DNA of 64,000 nt from VFKI01 sp964647825 (GCA_964647825.1 CAZYJL010000007.1:1-64000), one strand, 5' to 3'; counted from the stretch's first letter, positions 1 through 8,165 are shown. Numbers and translations: made by a program. Notes: generated by a model not told the origin, from the sequence alone.

Positions 1-55
1 GGTTATGCAGCGGCCTGCAAAGCCGTGGACGCCGGTTCGATTCCGACCCCAGCCT
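1..55 (+). tRNA. tRNA-Cys (GCA), 5' end outside the window
   Basis: The window opens inside the D arm. The anticodon stem-loop CGGC-CTGCAAA-GCCG places anticodon GCA at 17-19, followed by a T arm with GGTTCGATTCC and the acceptor 3' strand CCCAGCC plus discriminator T at 55. No CCA is encoded. The layout matches bacterial tRNA-Cys. The T stem shows one apparent C/A mismatch. Confidence 0.88.
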
Positions 56-100
56 TTGAAATAACGACTATTTGATTCCAGTTTCTTGATAGCAAAGAAA

Positions 101-186
101 GCCCGGGTGGCGGAATTGGTAGACGCAAGGGACTTAAAATCCCTCGGAGGGAAACCTCCGTGCCGGTTCGATTCCGGCCCCGGGCA
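101..186 (+). tRNA. tRNA-Leu (UAA)
   Basis: This is a class II tRNA of 86 nt. The acceptor GCCCGGG pairs with CCCGGGC, the discriminator is A, and a long variable arm (TCGGAGGGAAACCTCCG) is present. The anticodon loop CTTAAAA gives anticodon TAA at 135-137. No CCA is encoded. It follows tRNA-Cys by 45 bp, so the two are probably co-transcribed. Confidence 0.96.
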
Positions 187-267
187 CATAAATTCTCTTT
201 TTTAACTTCTTATCTAAACCCACAAAAAATTACATTCTTTATTGCTAAAAAATAAATGGGATAACAG

Positions 268-1065
268 ATGCCGATTGCCATAAAATTTAATGACATCGAA
301 AATAAAAAAATCGTATTTCGATATTACAATACACTACCAGAGTGTTTAGTTGCTAAAAAAAAGATAAATCTGCATGCTTTAAAACTATATGCATTATATA
401 GAAATACGTTATTTGGTTCTTATAGACGCCCAGAGAAACGTGCAGATATTGCAAAAGATATTTTAGTAAAGAAACCCGTTTTTGAGGAAAAAAATGCGGT
501 GTTCATGAGCCAAGCAGATGAAACAAATTCTATTTATCATTATGCAATAGATGTTGCCATAGATTCAGTAAAAGAATTGCAAGATACAAACCAAAACATG
601 AAATCTGTCTTTGCTTACAAAGAGAGTAAAATAATTGGATTTATCAGCTTTCAAGAAAGAATGATGGAAGATAGAGAAATTGTTTATATTGCACATGCTG
701 GAGTCACTGACAGGGGTAACCATATTGGCCGTCATTTAATGCAATGTGTTTTTCTGAACTATCCAGTAGGAACAGAATTTTATGTATTAACACGTGTTTT
801 TAATACAGACGCTCAAAATCTTTATAGCGGTAGATTTAAACTAAATCCAATTAGTCTTGAAGAAATTAGAGCGCTGGGTTATGACGAACGCTATTGTGGA
901 TTTAAAGGTAACACCAATCAAGAAATGCTAGATGAAATACATCTTTTAATTGCATACAAAACGGATATAGATAAAAAAATAGATCTCGAAGATGTTAAAG
1001 ATATTGAATTAAAAATAACAGAAGAGACGTCTTATACAGCAACGCCTTCATTTAGTCAGAGATGA
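268..1065 (+). CDS. GNAT-like N-acetyltransferase, substrate unknown
   Basis: The 265-residue protein has a GNAT-like core at about residues 110-185: strand SVFAYKESKIIGFISF, strand YIAHAGVT, then RGNHIGRHLM, which resembles the acetyl-CoA pyrophosphate loop (Q/RxxGxG/A) with the last G replaced by R. The N-terminal 100 residues and the charged C-terminal 60 residues match nothing I recognise. The tail (DIDKKIDLEDVKDIELKI) is acidic. The gene is AT-rich, stands alone behind the tRNA genes, and may have been acquired there. The acetyltransferase fold is likely; activity and substrate are unknown. Confidence 0.6.
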   Translation: MPIAIKFNDIENKKIVFRYYNTLPECLVAKKKINLHALKLYALYRNTLFGSYRRPEKRADIAKDILVKKPVFEEKNAVFMSQADETNSIYHYAIDVAIDSVKELQDTNQNMKSVFAYKESKIIGFISFQERMMEDREIVYIAHAGVTDRGNHIGRHLMQCVFLNYPVGTEFYVLTRVFNTDAQNLYSGRFKLNPISLEEIRALGYDERYCGFKGNTNQEMLDEIHLLIAYKTDIDKKIDLEDVKDIELKITEETSYTATPSFSQR

Positions 1066-1379
1066 AAAACGCATCTGGATGCTGGACGTTGGTGCTGATG
1101 GAGATATTCAATTAAACACGCTGGCTTAAAAAGTTAGTCAATAAAGGTAATAAAGGTCATTGCTTAAGCAAATTTAAAATAATCGATAGTACCCACTATC
1201 AATCTTAATTGTTCTTGACCTAACTCTTACTTTAAGTTTACTCTCACTCACTCATCTCAAATATGATGCTTAATGGCTCCAACTATCCATTGATAGTGAT
1301 TCTAGCGTCCACCGCCATAAGAGTTCCAAGAACTTCGCCCGAATGGTATAGTCGGCTGGGTATTTTTTAGGTAGTTTTT
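1066..1379. other. Intergenic region, no gene recognised
   Basis: About 310 bp between the GNAT-like gene and phhA. Stop codons interrupt all frames apart from a short minus-strand frame without family resemblance. It should contain the phhA promoter. AGGTAG about 7 bp before the phhA ATG can serve as the ribosome-binding site. No tRNA, terminator hairpin or repeat seen elsewhere in the window was found here. Confidence 0.4.
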
Positions 1380-2180
1380 ATGATGAAAGAGAATCAAAAC
1401 ACTGGTCAGAACATCTATATTGCAAAACAAGCCGATGCCAACGGTCATGTTGCTTATACCCCTGAAGAAAATGCTGTCTGGCAAACCTTAATTGAACGCC
1501 AACTGCCGATTGTTAAAAAATACGCTTGTGATGAATATTTAAGCGGATTAGAAAAGCTCGCGTTACCGCATGATCGTGTACCACAATGCCATGAAATCAC
1601 CGCTACACTTGAAGCATTAACTGGCTGGGGCGTTGAACCTGTTCCTGCGCTTATTTCATTTGAACGTTTTTTTTGGTTACTAGCGAATAAACGTTTTCCT
1701 GCGGCGACATTTATTCGCCGTCGTGAAGAGTTAGATTACTTACAAGAACCTGATATTTTTCATGAGATTTTTGGTCATTGCCCATTATTAACCCTGCCAA
1801 ATTATGCTGCTTTTATGCAACATTATGGTCAAATTGGTTTAGCCGCTACGCCAAAAGAACGCACACTGCTCGCCCGCTTATTTTGGTTCACGATTGAATT
1901 TGGTTTAATACAGACACCAAATGGATTACGTGCCTATGGCGGCGGCATTTTATCTTCCATTAGCGAAACCATTTATGCCATAACCAGTGAGATCCCTGAG
2001 CGAAAATTATTTTCGGTGATGGATACATTACGCACACCCTATCGTATTGATATCATCCAGCCTTTGTATTTTATTTTAAATGATTTTAATACGTTATATC
2101 GCTTAGTGGATCTTGATTTAATGCAATGGGTGCGCGATGCAATGCGTGAAAATGAACCTGGCCCTACTTCTGCCTGTTAG
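1380..2180 (+). CDS. phhA: Phenylalanine 4-monooxygenase (phenylalanine hydroxylase)
   Basis: Iron- and tetrahydrobiopterin-dependent hydroxylation of phenylalanine to tyrosine. The 266 residues match the usual size of the single-domain bacterial enzyme. The iron-binding signature DIFHEIFGHCPLL (about residues 122-134) supplies the two histidines, and FWFTIEFGL supplies the glutamate. AYGGGILSS further on is also conserved in the family. It is followed 42 bp later by the pterin-recycling enzyme phhB, the standard pairing. Two ATG codons are adjacent at the start; AGGTAG lies just upstream. In intracellular relatives this pathway has been linked to tyrosine supply or pigment formation; that role here is inference. 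Confidence 0.95.
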   Translation: MMKENQNTGQNIYIAKQADANGHVAYTPEENAVWQTLIERQLPIVKKYACDEYLSGLEKLALPHDRVPQCHEITATLEALTGWGVEPVPALISFERFFWLLANKRFPAATFIRRREELDYLQEPDIFHEIFGHCPLLTLPNYAAFMQHYGQIGLAATPKERTLLARLFWFTIEFGLIQTPNGLRAYGGGILSSISETIYAITSEIPERKLFSVMDTLRTPYRIDIIQPLYFILNDFNTLYRLVDLDLMQWVRDAMRENEPGPTSAC

Positions 2181-2222
2181 ATTTTCATGATTCAAATAAC
2201 TAGTAAATAAAGGGAGAAACGC

Positions 2223-2564
2223 GTGAATTCAACTGATTTACAAGCAAAAAAATGTGTGCCGTGTGAAGGTGGAATCAAAGCATTGACTGCGACTGACGTC
2301 AAACAATGGTTATTAAAAATACCTCACTGGGAAAGTAATCAAGACGCAACACGGATTTCACGACGTTTTAGCTTTCGTAATTTTTATGTCACCATGGGTT
2401 TTGTCAATGCTATTGCGTGGATGGCGCATCAAGAAAATCATCACCCTGATTTAGAAGTTGGTTTTAATTATTGTGTTGTGCATTACACAACGCATGCGAT
2501 CAAAGGCCTATCTGAGAATGATTTTATTTGTGCAGCAAAAGTCAACGCACTATTTCCAGAATAA
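2223..2564 (+). CDS. phhB: Pterin-4a-carbinolamine dehydratase
   Basis: Dehydrates the 4a-hydroxy-tetrahydropterin released by phenylalanine hydroxylase, allowing cofactor recycling. The 113-residue protein has the family signature HQENHHPDLEVGFNYC followed by VHYTTHAIKGLSENDF, with the paired active-site histidines. GTG start, with AGGGAG at a suitable distance upstream. It lies 42 bp downstream of phhA on the same strand, so the two form one operon. Confidence 0.95.
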   Translation: MNSTDLQAKKCVPCEGGIKALTATDVKQWLLKIPHWESNQDATRISRRFSFRNFYVTMGFVNAIAWMAHQENHHPDLEVGFNYCVVHYTTHAIKGLSENDFICAAKVNALFPE

Positions 2565-2620
2565 TTTTAAAAAAATGGCCATCCTGCAACTTGACCTTAG
2601 AATGCAATAAACAACAGGCT

Positions 2621-2652
2621 GACATCCCGCGGCTTGTCCGCGGAATCCAGTG
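2621..2652. repeat. Short palindromic repeat, GACATCCCGCGG type
   Basis: GACATCCCGCGGCTTGTCCG followed by CGGAATCCAG: the arms CCGCGG and CCGCGG enclose CTTGT. It resembles the dispersed GTCATCCCGC...GCGGGATCCAG palindromes found in several host-associated proteobacteria. A related copy lies at 3971-4034, so the pair brackets the recombinase gene between them. Confidence 0.6.
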
Positions 2653-2687
2653 AATTAGCAAGATAAATTAGGGAATAACAATTTTTT

Positions 2688-3929
2688 ATGCAAAAAAAAG
2701 GGTTTTCAGCGCAGCCGTTATTTGACACGCTTGAGTTTGTTCGCGAACAAACATTACCAGACAACCCTCTCCTTCCCGCGTTTGCTACAGAAGATTTCCA
2801 ACAAACTAAAGCATTTTTGCAAAGTTACGATGGTAATCAAGCAACGTTTAACGCTTATCGACGTGAAGCAGAAAGATTATTGCATTGGTCATGGCTAATT
2901 GCGAAAAAATCAGTGCGTGATTTACGTCGTAGTGATATTGAAGCGTATCTTGAATTTTGCCAAGATCCACCCATTGAATGGATAGGCGCAAAAAAAGAAT
3001 TGCGTTTTATCGAAAAAGAAGGACAACGTCTACCCAATCCAGCATGGCGTCCGTTTGTGGCAACAGTTTCAAAAGCAGAATTTCGTCGCGGCAAACAACC
3101 TGATCGAAAAAAATATATGTTATCGCCAAAGGCACTACAAGAAATTTTTACGGTGTGTAGTAGTTATTATAATTTTTTAATTCAAGAAAATTATACAGAA
3201 GTCAATCCTATTCAACATGTGCGGCAAAAAAGTCGTTATTTCATGAAAAACCAAGGGAAACCGAAAATTCGTCGGCTGTCACAATTGCAGTGGGGTTATG
3301 TTATCGAAACAGCAGAAATCATGGCTGCAGAAAAGCCGGCTAAACATCATAAAACATTATTTATTATGACAGCGTTATATTCAATGTACTTAAGAATTTC
3401 TGAGCTTGCTGCCAGTAGCCGCTGGACGCCGCGCATGTGTCATTTTTATCGTGATCAAGACGGCTTAATGTGGTTTACCGTCGTCGGGAAAGGGAATAAA
3501 CAACGGCAAATTGCGGTGAGCGATGCGATGCAAAATGCATTACGCGTTTATCGGCAATCATTGAATCTAACCCCCCTACCTTCACGCGTAGATGATTCTC
3601 CTTTAATTCCAAAATCTCGTGGCAAAGGACCTGTTACATCAACTACTTATCTTCGTAAAATTGTACAAGGTTGTTTTGATCGTGCAATTGAACGATTACA
3701 ACAAGATGGATTTGTTGAAGAAGCCGATGCCTTAGTGGAAGCAACAGTGCATTGGTTGCGCCATACGGGTATTTCCGATGATGTGCGGCGTCGACCGCGT
3801 GAACACGTGCGCGATGATGCGGGCCACAGTTCCAGCGCCATTACGGATAAATATATTGATATTGAGCTCCGCGAACGACACGCCAGTGCAAAAAAGAAAA
3901 CGGTGAAAGAAGAAGATAAAGTGTCATAG
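2688..3929 (+). CDS. Tyrosine recombinase / phage-type integrase (copy A)
   Basis: Site-specific DNA recombinase of 413 residues. The N-terminal SAM-like core-binding domain spans about residues 40-170 and the catalytic domain about 195-395. Visible catalytic elements are the first arginine in LRISELA (about 236), the lysine in VVGKGNKQRQ, HWLRH (about 355-359), GHSSSAI (about 379) and the nucleophile Y389 in TDKYIDI. It is clearly paralogous to the recombinase at 4174-5373: both share YR.Y..EAER.L.WS, R.D.EAYL.F and P.WRPF. The two face each other across 244 bp of repeats. All catalytic residues appear intact. Its target site cannot be deduced from the window. Confidence 0.9.
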   Translation: MQKKGFSAQPLFDTLEFVREQTLPDNPLLPAFATEDFQQTKAFLQSYDGNQATFNAYRREAERLLHWSWLIAKKSVRDLRRSDIEAYLEFCQDPPIEWIGAKKELRFIEKEGQRLPNPAWRPFVATVSKAEFRRGKQPDRKKYMLSPKALQEIFTVCSSYYNFLIQENYTEVNPIQHVRQKSRYFMKNQGKPKIRRLSQLQWGYVIETAEIMAAEKPAKHHKTLFIMTALYSMYLRISELAASSRWTPRMCHFYRDQDGLMWFTVVGKGNKQRQIAVSDAMQNALRVYRQSLNLTPLPSRVDDSPLIPKSRGKGPVTSTTYLRKIVQGCFDRAIERLQQDGFVEEADALVEATVHWLRHTGISDDVRRRPREHVRDDAGHSSSAITDKYIDIELRERHASAKKKTVKEEDKVS

Positions 3930-3970
3930 AACTTTAATTACCATGAGCAGATCATGCTTCTCAAATATCT

Positions 3971-4034
3971 GTCACCCCGCACTTGTTGCGGGGTCCGGTG
4001 TATATTCTGCAACAAGTGCAGGGTGACAAGCTGG
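3971..4034. repeat. Palindromic repeat, GTCACCCCGCACTTGTTGC type
   Basis: The arm GTCACCCCGCACTTGTTGC at 3971-3989 has an inverted partner at 4008-4026 (GCAACAAGTGCAGGGTGAC) with one mismatch, forming a long stem. GCGGGGTCCGGTG lies between them. It is related to the repeat at 2621-2652. It may also end transcription of recombinase A, but there is no T-run directly after the stem. Confidence 0.65.
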
Positions 4035-4108
4035 AGGTAGCCCTATGTCTCACACCCTGTTTTTAAGTTAAGCTATTGATTTTATTATAAAAACGTGATT
4101 TTTTTATC

Positions 4109-4165
4109 TTATTAATTATATTGATAAATTTTTTTAAAAAAAAATTTTATTAATATAATCAATAA
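4109..4165. repeat. AT-rich inverted repeat between the two recombinase genes
   Basis: TTATTAATTATATT (4109-4122) and AATATAATCAATAA (4152-4165) form an inverted pair with one mismatch around an A/T-only spacer. The right arm is identical to one at 59427-59440, where the same motif is again one arm of an inverted repeat. AATCAATAAATTA at 4158-4170 also fits the IHF consensus. It may be a recombinase or host-factor site, or a weak terminator between the convergent genes; the sequence alone does not decide. Confidence 0.55.
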
Positions 4166-4173
4166 ATTAAGTG

Positions 4174-5373
4174 TTAAACATCTGCACGCTGCAATCGCAA
4201 TGTTAACCGCTGCATATCTTCATGACGCTCACGATCAATCGCATGCACATAGCGCCGCGTGGTTTCATCATTTTCATGCCGATGATTCGCACGTATATGT
4301 TTAAATGACACTCCTGCCCGATCTTGCATCGTTGCCGATAAATGCCTTAACCAATGTGCAGAAAATTTTTTTAATTTTTTTTCTTTTGCAGGTTGATCAA
4401 TAAACTTTTCTGCTGTTTTTAATGCCAATTTTTTGAGTAATTTATTAATTTGTCTAGGCGTAATCGCTTTACCAGTCGTAAACGATGCAATTAATGGCCC
4501 AGTTTCATCCACTGTTGGATAAGGCATTTTTTTTAAAAAAGCACGGTATTCAATCATATAACGTAATAATTCATTATTAACTGGAATACGCGCACGTTTA
4601 TCCCCTTTTCCTAACACATAAAACCACCATTGGTCTTCTATTTTTCGAAAGGCATGCCAACTGTGCGCTGCTAATTCACTCACGCGAAGTCCTAACAAAT
4701 ATAAAATGGCAATTAGAAATTTTAATCTTGCTTTTTCATTTTTTTCAGACAAGGTACATTCTGGGTAAGCATCTAATGTATCTAACATTGTATGCCATTC
4801 CTCGATCGTCAAGATTCTTTCGTATAAAGCAAATTCATCAGATAACGGATTTTTCACTGCAAAACGCTTTTTGCGAATTAAACTAATTGGATTAAAAGTA
4901 AGATAACGTGCATCAACTAAATAATGAAATAACGAATCAATGGCGCTAATTGCAGTCATTTTTGCCTGATGGCTTAATGGACCTGTAAAGGGTCGCCATG
5001 TAGGATCACCACGCCGACTCCCGCGCCCTCTTCTTGCACCACACCATTTTTCTTGTGGTTGTGGATCATCTAAAAAATACAAATAAGCTTCCACATCATC
5101 ACGGTGTAAACTGGATAATGCTTTACCCCGTTCGCAAATACTCCATAATAAAAAACGCTCTGCTTCTTTTTGATACGTACGATAGGTGGTTGCTTTATGG
5201 CGGTATTCATTTAACCAGCATTGTAGTGCTTCATAATCATTATGCGCTTGCAATTGACAGCGTGCCGATAATTCACGATTGACGCCTTGCTCACCACTTA
5301 ATACAGGATCTGTAATCGTTTGCCAGTGATGTAAATTAAGCAATAGATTCGTGTTCTTCTGCTTTTTCTGCAT
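4174..5373 (-). CDS. Tyrosine recombinase / phage-type integrase (copy B)
   Basis: A 399-residue paralogue of the recombinase at 2688-3929, sharing the N-terminal pattern TYRTYQKEAERFLLWS, RDDVEAYLYF and DPTWRPF. Catalytic elements visible: LRVSELA, VLGKGDKRARIP, HWLRH (340-344) and a tyrosine at about 375 in TTRRYVHA. The usual GH before the nucleophile is replaced by ANHRHEND, so box II is atypical although a histidine is still available. The start lies inside the 3' end of the upstream KfrA-like gene (38 bp overlap), which implies translational coupling. Confidence 0.9.
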   Translation of the reverse strand: MQKKQKNTNLLLNLHHWQTITDPVLSGEQGVNRELSARCQLQAHNDYEALQCWLNEYRHKATTYRTYQKEAERFLLWSICERGKALSSLHRDDVEAYLYFLDDPQPQEKWCGARRGRGSRRGDPTWRPFTGPLSHQAKMTAISAIDSLFHYLVDARYLTFNPISLIRKKRFAVKNPLSDEFALYERILTIEEWHTMLDTLDAYPECTLSEKNEKARLKFLIAILYLLGLRVSELAAHSWHAFRKIEDQWWFYVLGKGDKRARIPVNNELLRYMIEYRAFLKKMPYPTVDETGPLIASFTTGKAITPRQINKLLKKLALKTAEKFIDQPAKEKKLKKFSAHWLRHLSATMQDRAGVSFKHIRANHRHENDETTRRYVHAIDRERHEDMQRLTLRLQRADV

Positions 5374-6364
5374 GCTTAACCCCTTTCTTTTTCACTGCTA
5401 TTTTTTTGATGGCATATTGAATAACATGTTCGATTTGTGTTGTCAGTGCGAGTTGTAAATCCTCTGCAAGTTGTACAGGTATTGCAGAAAAAGCGGCCAT
5501 CATATCTTCGGTAACAAAAAGCTTGTCTTGTAGTGTGTGCCATAAATCTTGTTGCAATTGAATGGTTTTTTCTGCTTGCATGTTTTGTATAGCCAATTGT
5601 TTTTGTGTATGCGTTTTTGCTTTAATTTCTTCTTTTAATGCACTATTTTCTATTTCTAATTGATTAATTATGCCGATATATTTTTTATTTTCGACTTTTA
5701 ATTCATCCAACTGACGCATATGCTCAGCACGCGCTTCTTCATTTAACGTTTTTAAGGTGTCGGCAAGTTGCTGCGCGAGCATAACTTCGCGTGCAGTTTG
5801 TGCGCATAAATTCTCTATCTCTGTGCGAGATTTTTTTTCTAGCTGCTGTAATTGCTGTGCATGTAATAGCTTAATTTCTTCATAATGTGATTCAAGTGCT
5901 GTCAAACGTTCGCGTAATAATTGTTGATTGATTTCTACTTGCTGAAAATCCAATGTGAGTAATTCTTTTTGTACAGCTAATTTTTGGTAATCTACTTTCA
6001 GTGTTTCATGCTCAGTCGTTAGAGCGGCAAGCGTTGTATTAGTTTGCTGAATGATTTGATTCGCTGCAGCAAGTTGCTCACTAGTCTCCGTCTTGATAGT
6101 TTCTATGGTCGTTTGTGTTTCTTGATGCAGTTTTTCCCAAAAAGTCGATACAGCTGCTTGCACAGGATCGGGTGGCGTAATAATGGTTGGTTTGGTCACA
6201 GGCCGTCCTTCGCGCCAGTCTTTTAAATACTTTGAAATTGTCGAAAAACTCCCACGTTTGCCTAATTGATCGCGAATCCTTTCGATGGTTGGTTGCAGAC
6301 CTGCCTGAATTAATTCATCCGCAGCAGCGGCAACCTCAGTATAGCTAATGCCTAAGCGGCTCAT
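5336..6364 (-). CDS. KfrA-like DNA-binding protein with long coiled coil
   Basis: 342 residues from the chosen ATG at 6364, which is preceded by AAGGGGAAGGGA; an upstream in-frame ATG at 6415 would add 17 residues without a better site. The N-terminal 60 residues (GISYTEVAAAADELIQAG, then RIRDQLGKRGSFSTISKYL, then WREGR) match the KfrA N-terminal DNA-binding domain of plasmid proteins. About residues 75-310 are a heptad-rich coiled coil, followed by a basic tail (KKIAVKKKGVKHAEKAEE). KfrA proteins are autoregulated, plasmid-associated architectural proteins. Here the gene precedes and overlaps a recombinase gene, so it may regulate or organise that recombination. That role is inference. Confidence 0.8.
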   Translation of the reverse strand: MSRLGISYTEVAAAADELIQAGLQPTIERIRDQLGKRGSFSTISKYLKDWREGRPVTKPTIITPPDPVQAAVSTFWEKLHQETQTTIETIKTETSEQLAAANQIIQQTNTTLAALTTEHETLKVDYQKLAVQKELLTLDFQQVEINQQLLRERLTALESHYEEIKLLHAQQLQQLEKKSRTEIENLCAQTAREVMLAQQLADTLKTLNEEARAEHMRQLDELKVENKKYIGIINQLEIENSALKEEIKAKTHTQKQLAIQNMQAEKTIQLQQDLWHTLQDKLFVTEDMMAAFSAIPVQLAEDLQLALTTQIEHVIQYAIKKIAVKKKGVKHAEKAEEHESIA

Positions 6365-6753
6365 TTCCCTTCCCCTTATTTTTGTTCGTCGATGTAAAAA
6401 AACATAAATAAACATAAAAAAAGCTAAAAAACACTATCTTATTGAATTTTAATTAAATTACAGTAAAACGTACTACGTAATTACATATGTAAATACATAG
6501 AATGTAAAATATAAAAACTGATAATTTATATTATCGGTAACTTAATACATGCTGCAACAAGGGCTGGACCAACTCTCACCCTCATTGCAACGAAAATTAA
6601 AAATTTTTGTTTGTTAAAAATAGCTCGTTGATGCAAAATGTTTTTTATACAGTTCAAAAGATGAGCGACCAGTTAATACAAACAGACACATCAAATCCGT
6701 CGAAAAGTAAAAATTCTAGACATTTTGATACAAAATGAGCAAATAAGATAAAA
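6365..6753. other. Divergent intergenic region between kfrA-like and zur-like genes
   Basis: About 390 bp, very AT-rich, with no coding frame that looks real. It should hold the promoters for both divergent genes. Direct and inverted TAC/GTA-rich words cluster at 6467-6505 (ACGTACTACGTAATTAC and nearby), including the perfect palindrome listed separately. Confidence 0.4.
6481..6492. promoter_or_regulatory. Perfect palindrome TTACATATGTAA, possible KfrA-like operator
   Basis: A 12-bp perfect palindrome 117 bp upstream of the kfrA-like start, next to further partial copies (TACGTAATTACAT before, AAATACATAG after). KfrA proteins bind inverted repeats in their own promoter, so an autoregulatory operator is plausible. 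Short AT-rich palindromes also occur by chance. Confidence 0.35.
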
Positions 6754-7200
6754 ATGAATAAATTCAACTTATTCTGCGAAACAAACCAGATTACTCTTTC
6801 TGAATTAAGAAAAGATATTTTATTTATTCTACATAAAAACCAAAAACCCATCAGCGCATATGAAATACTCGAAGAATTAAAAAATAAAAGACCAAAAGCA
6901 AAACCACCCACGGTCTATCGCGTATTGAAGTGGCTAATTAACAAAAACTTAATTCATCGTATCGAATCTGAAAATACTTATATTCTTTGCTCAAAATTAA
7001 ATAAAAAAGAAACGCATAAGAATATTTTACTACTTTGCTTGATTTGTAAAACGACGTATGAAATTGAAGCAAGAGAAACAATTAATGCCATTAAAAAATT
7101 TGCTTTTCAATATCAATTCTTGATTGATGACACTATCCTAGAATTAAAAGGACACTGCAACAAATGCCAGCAAACCCTTCACACTCTACAGAGACAATAA
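6754..7200 (+). CDS. zur: Fur-family metalloregulator, probably Zur
   Basis: 148 residues. The winged-helix DNA-binding domain spans about residues 12-80 (ISAYEILEELK, then KPPTVYRVLKWLINKNLIHRI). The C-terminal dimerisation domain has two structural zinc CxxC pairs, C95/C98 (CLIC) and C135/C138 (CNKC). The His-rich stretch usual before the first CxxC in Fur is reduced to THKNILLL. Zur rather than Fur is suggested by these features and by tandem Zur-like boxes about 1 kb away in front of a His-rich membrane protein. The assignment within the family is inference. Confidence 0.75.
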   Translation: MNKFNLFCETNQITLSELRKDILFILHKNQKPISAYEILEELKNKRPKAKPPTVYRVLKWLINKNLIHRIESENTYILCSKLNKKETHKNILLLCLICKTTYEIEARETINAIKKFAFQYQFLIDDTILELKGHCNKCQQTLHTLQRQ

Positions 7201-7454
7201 TGTATCAAAACAATACCTTAAAACAATGCGTTTTGATGTAAGATCATTATGACAAAGCCCAGCAGCATATGCGGCGACTGGGGTATGTCAACAAGTTCAG
7301 ATAGACGTGTATGGACACTATTTAGAAACTGGCATAGCGATTATTCGAGATTCACGTTTTTAATATTTTTCATGTTCTATGAAAAAAAATTTACCTATAA
7401 AACTTTGGCACAAACAAATACGTTTTTCAGCCTCTAGGCTTTTATTGCAAATGA

Positions 7455-8126
7455 CTACCCGGGTGATAAACGATGCGGCGATGATGGACGCTCTATATCA
7501 ACCTGCTGTAAGTCCGTATTCCTTTTTAGCATGTTTTTTTTACATGTACGCACACCCGCAATAGACGAAACACCGCCAAAAAGTGCTGCACTACATTGCA
7601 CTAGCATTTTTGCACCTAATGAAAGTTTGTTTTTTGTCGCTATATTTGCAACAAAAGTGAGCGGACCCGCTATATCACCTGTATGCGAAATAAAATCGCC
7701 AACAAGCACTGCTTTTTGAAGTAGTGTTAAGCTCGGTTCTTGCGAGTGTTTTTTATTACAATCATGCTCATGCGTCAGTGATGGCATAAGTGATTGCGCT
7801 TCTTCTGTGTACTCATGCGCAAGTAAATTATCTTCATTTATTCCCTCATGACAACTCTCTATACCACTTTCTTGATGATTGGCATTCACTGTAATATGAG
7901 CAAAGACAGATCCAGCTGTTGCTAAAAGTGCTAATGCTGCACCAAAACTCATTCCATACCACGATAAACCATAACCATTGTCATCAAGTTGTGCAGCAAG
8001 ATCAATTAAGCCTCCAAGCCAATACGCATCGCTAATAAAGCTTGAAACACCTTCTCCAATAGCAGCTAATTTCGTATAGGTGTCCGCTGAATGTTTGCCA
8101 CCATGCGCATGTTTACATTGAGCCAT
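7455..8126 (-). CDS. Histidine-rich membrane protein with internal duplication, likely Zur-regulated
   Basis: 223 residues, family not recognised. Two similar halves are visible: about 30-80 (FISDAYWLGGLIDLA, LSWYGMSFGAALALL, AGSVFA) and about 145-195 (FISHTGDIAGPLTFVA, LSLGAKMLVQCSAALF, SSIAGV). Each has two hydrophobic segments, suggesting four membrane spans. The loop between them (81-136) is rich in His, Cys, Glu and Asp (HQ, SCHE, HEYTEE, THEHDC, KKHS), and the N-terminus has CKHAHGGKHS. These are plausible zinc ligands. GGGGA lies 7 bp before the ATG. Two Zur-like boxes overlap the promoter. Zinc uptake, binding or sensing is inferred from regulation and composition, not from homology. 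Confidence 0.65.
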   Translation of the reverse strand: MAQCKHAHGGKHSADTYTKLAAIGEGVSSFISDAYWLGGLIDLAAQLDDNGYGLSWYGMSFGAALALLATAGSVFAHITVNANHQESGIESCHEGINEDNLLAHEYTEEAQSLMPSLTHEHDCNKKHSQEPSLTLLQKAVLVGDFISHTGDIAGPLTFVANIATKNKLSLGAKMLVQCSAALFGGVSSIAGVRTCKKNMLKRNTDLQQVDIERPSSPHRLSPG

Positions 8127-8165
8127 TTATTATCCCCTTTTAAAACAGATTGCTATTTATAATAA

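Noticed and set aside
1302..1484. 60-codon minus-strand frame overlapping the phhA start
   Set aside because: It overlaps the well-supported phhA 5' end and resembles no protein.
2688..5373. XerC/XerD chromosome dimer resolution pair
   Set aside because: Both proteins are about 400 residues, longer than the usual 300, carry an unusual N-terminal region, and no dif-like 28-bp site with the standard arms was found between them.
2688..6364. Prophage or conjugative element around the recombinases
   Set aside because: No phage structural, replication, relaxase or transfer gene is present nearby, and no attachment-site duplication at the tRNA genes was visible.
7204..7237. ATCAAAAC / GTTTTGAT inverted repeat after the zur-like gene as a terminator
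   Set aside because: The stem is A/T-rich with an 18-nt loop and no following T-run, so I did not call it.
7249..7437. 62-codon plus-strand frame between the zur-like and His-rich genes
   Set aside because: No ribosome-binding site, no domain and aromatic low-complexity composition; it looks like a chance frame in an AT-rich gap.
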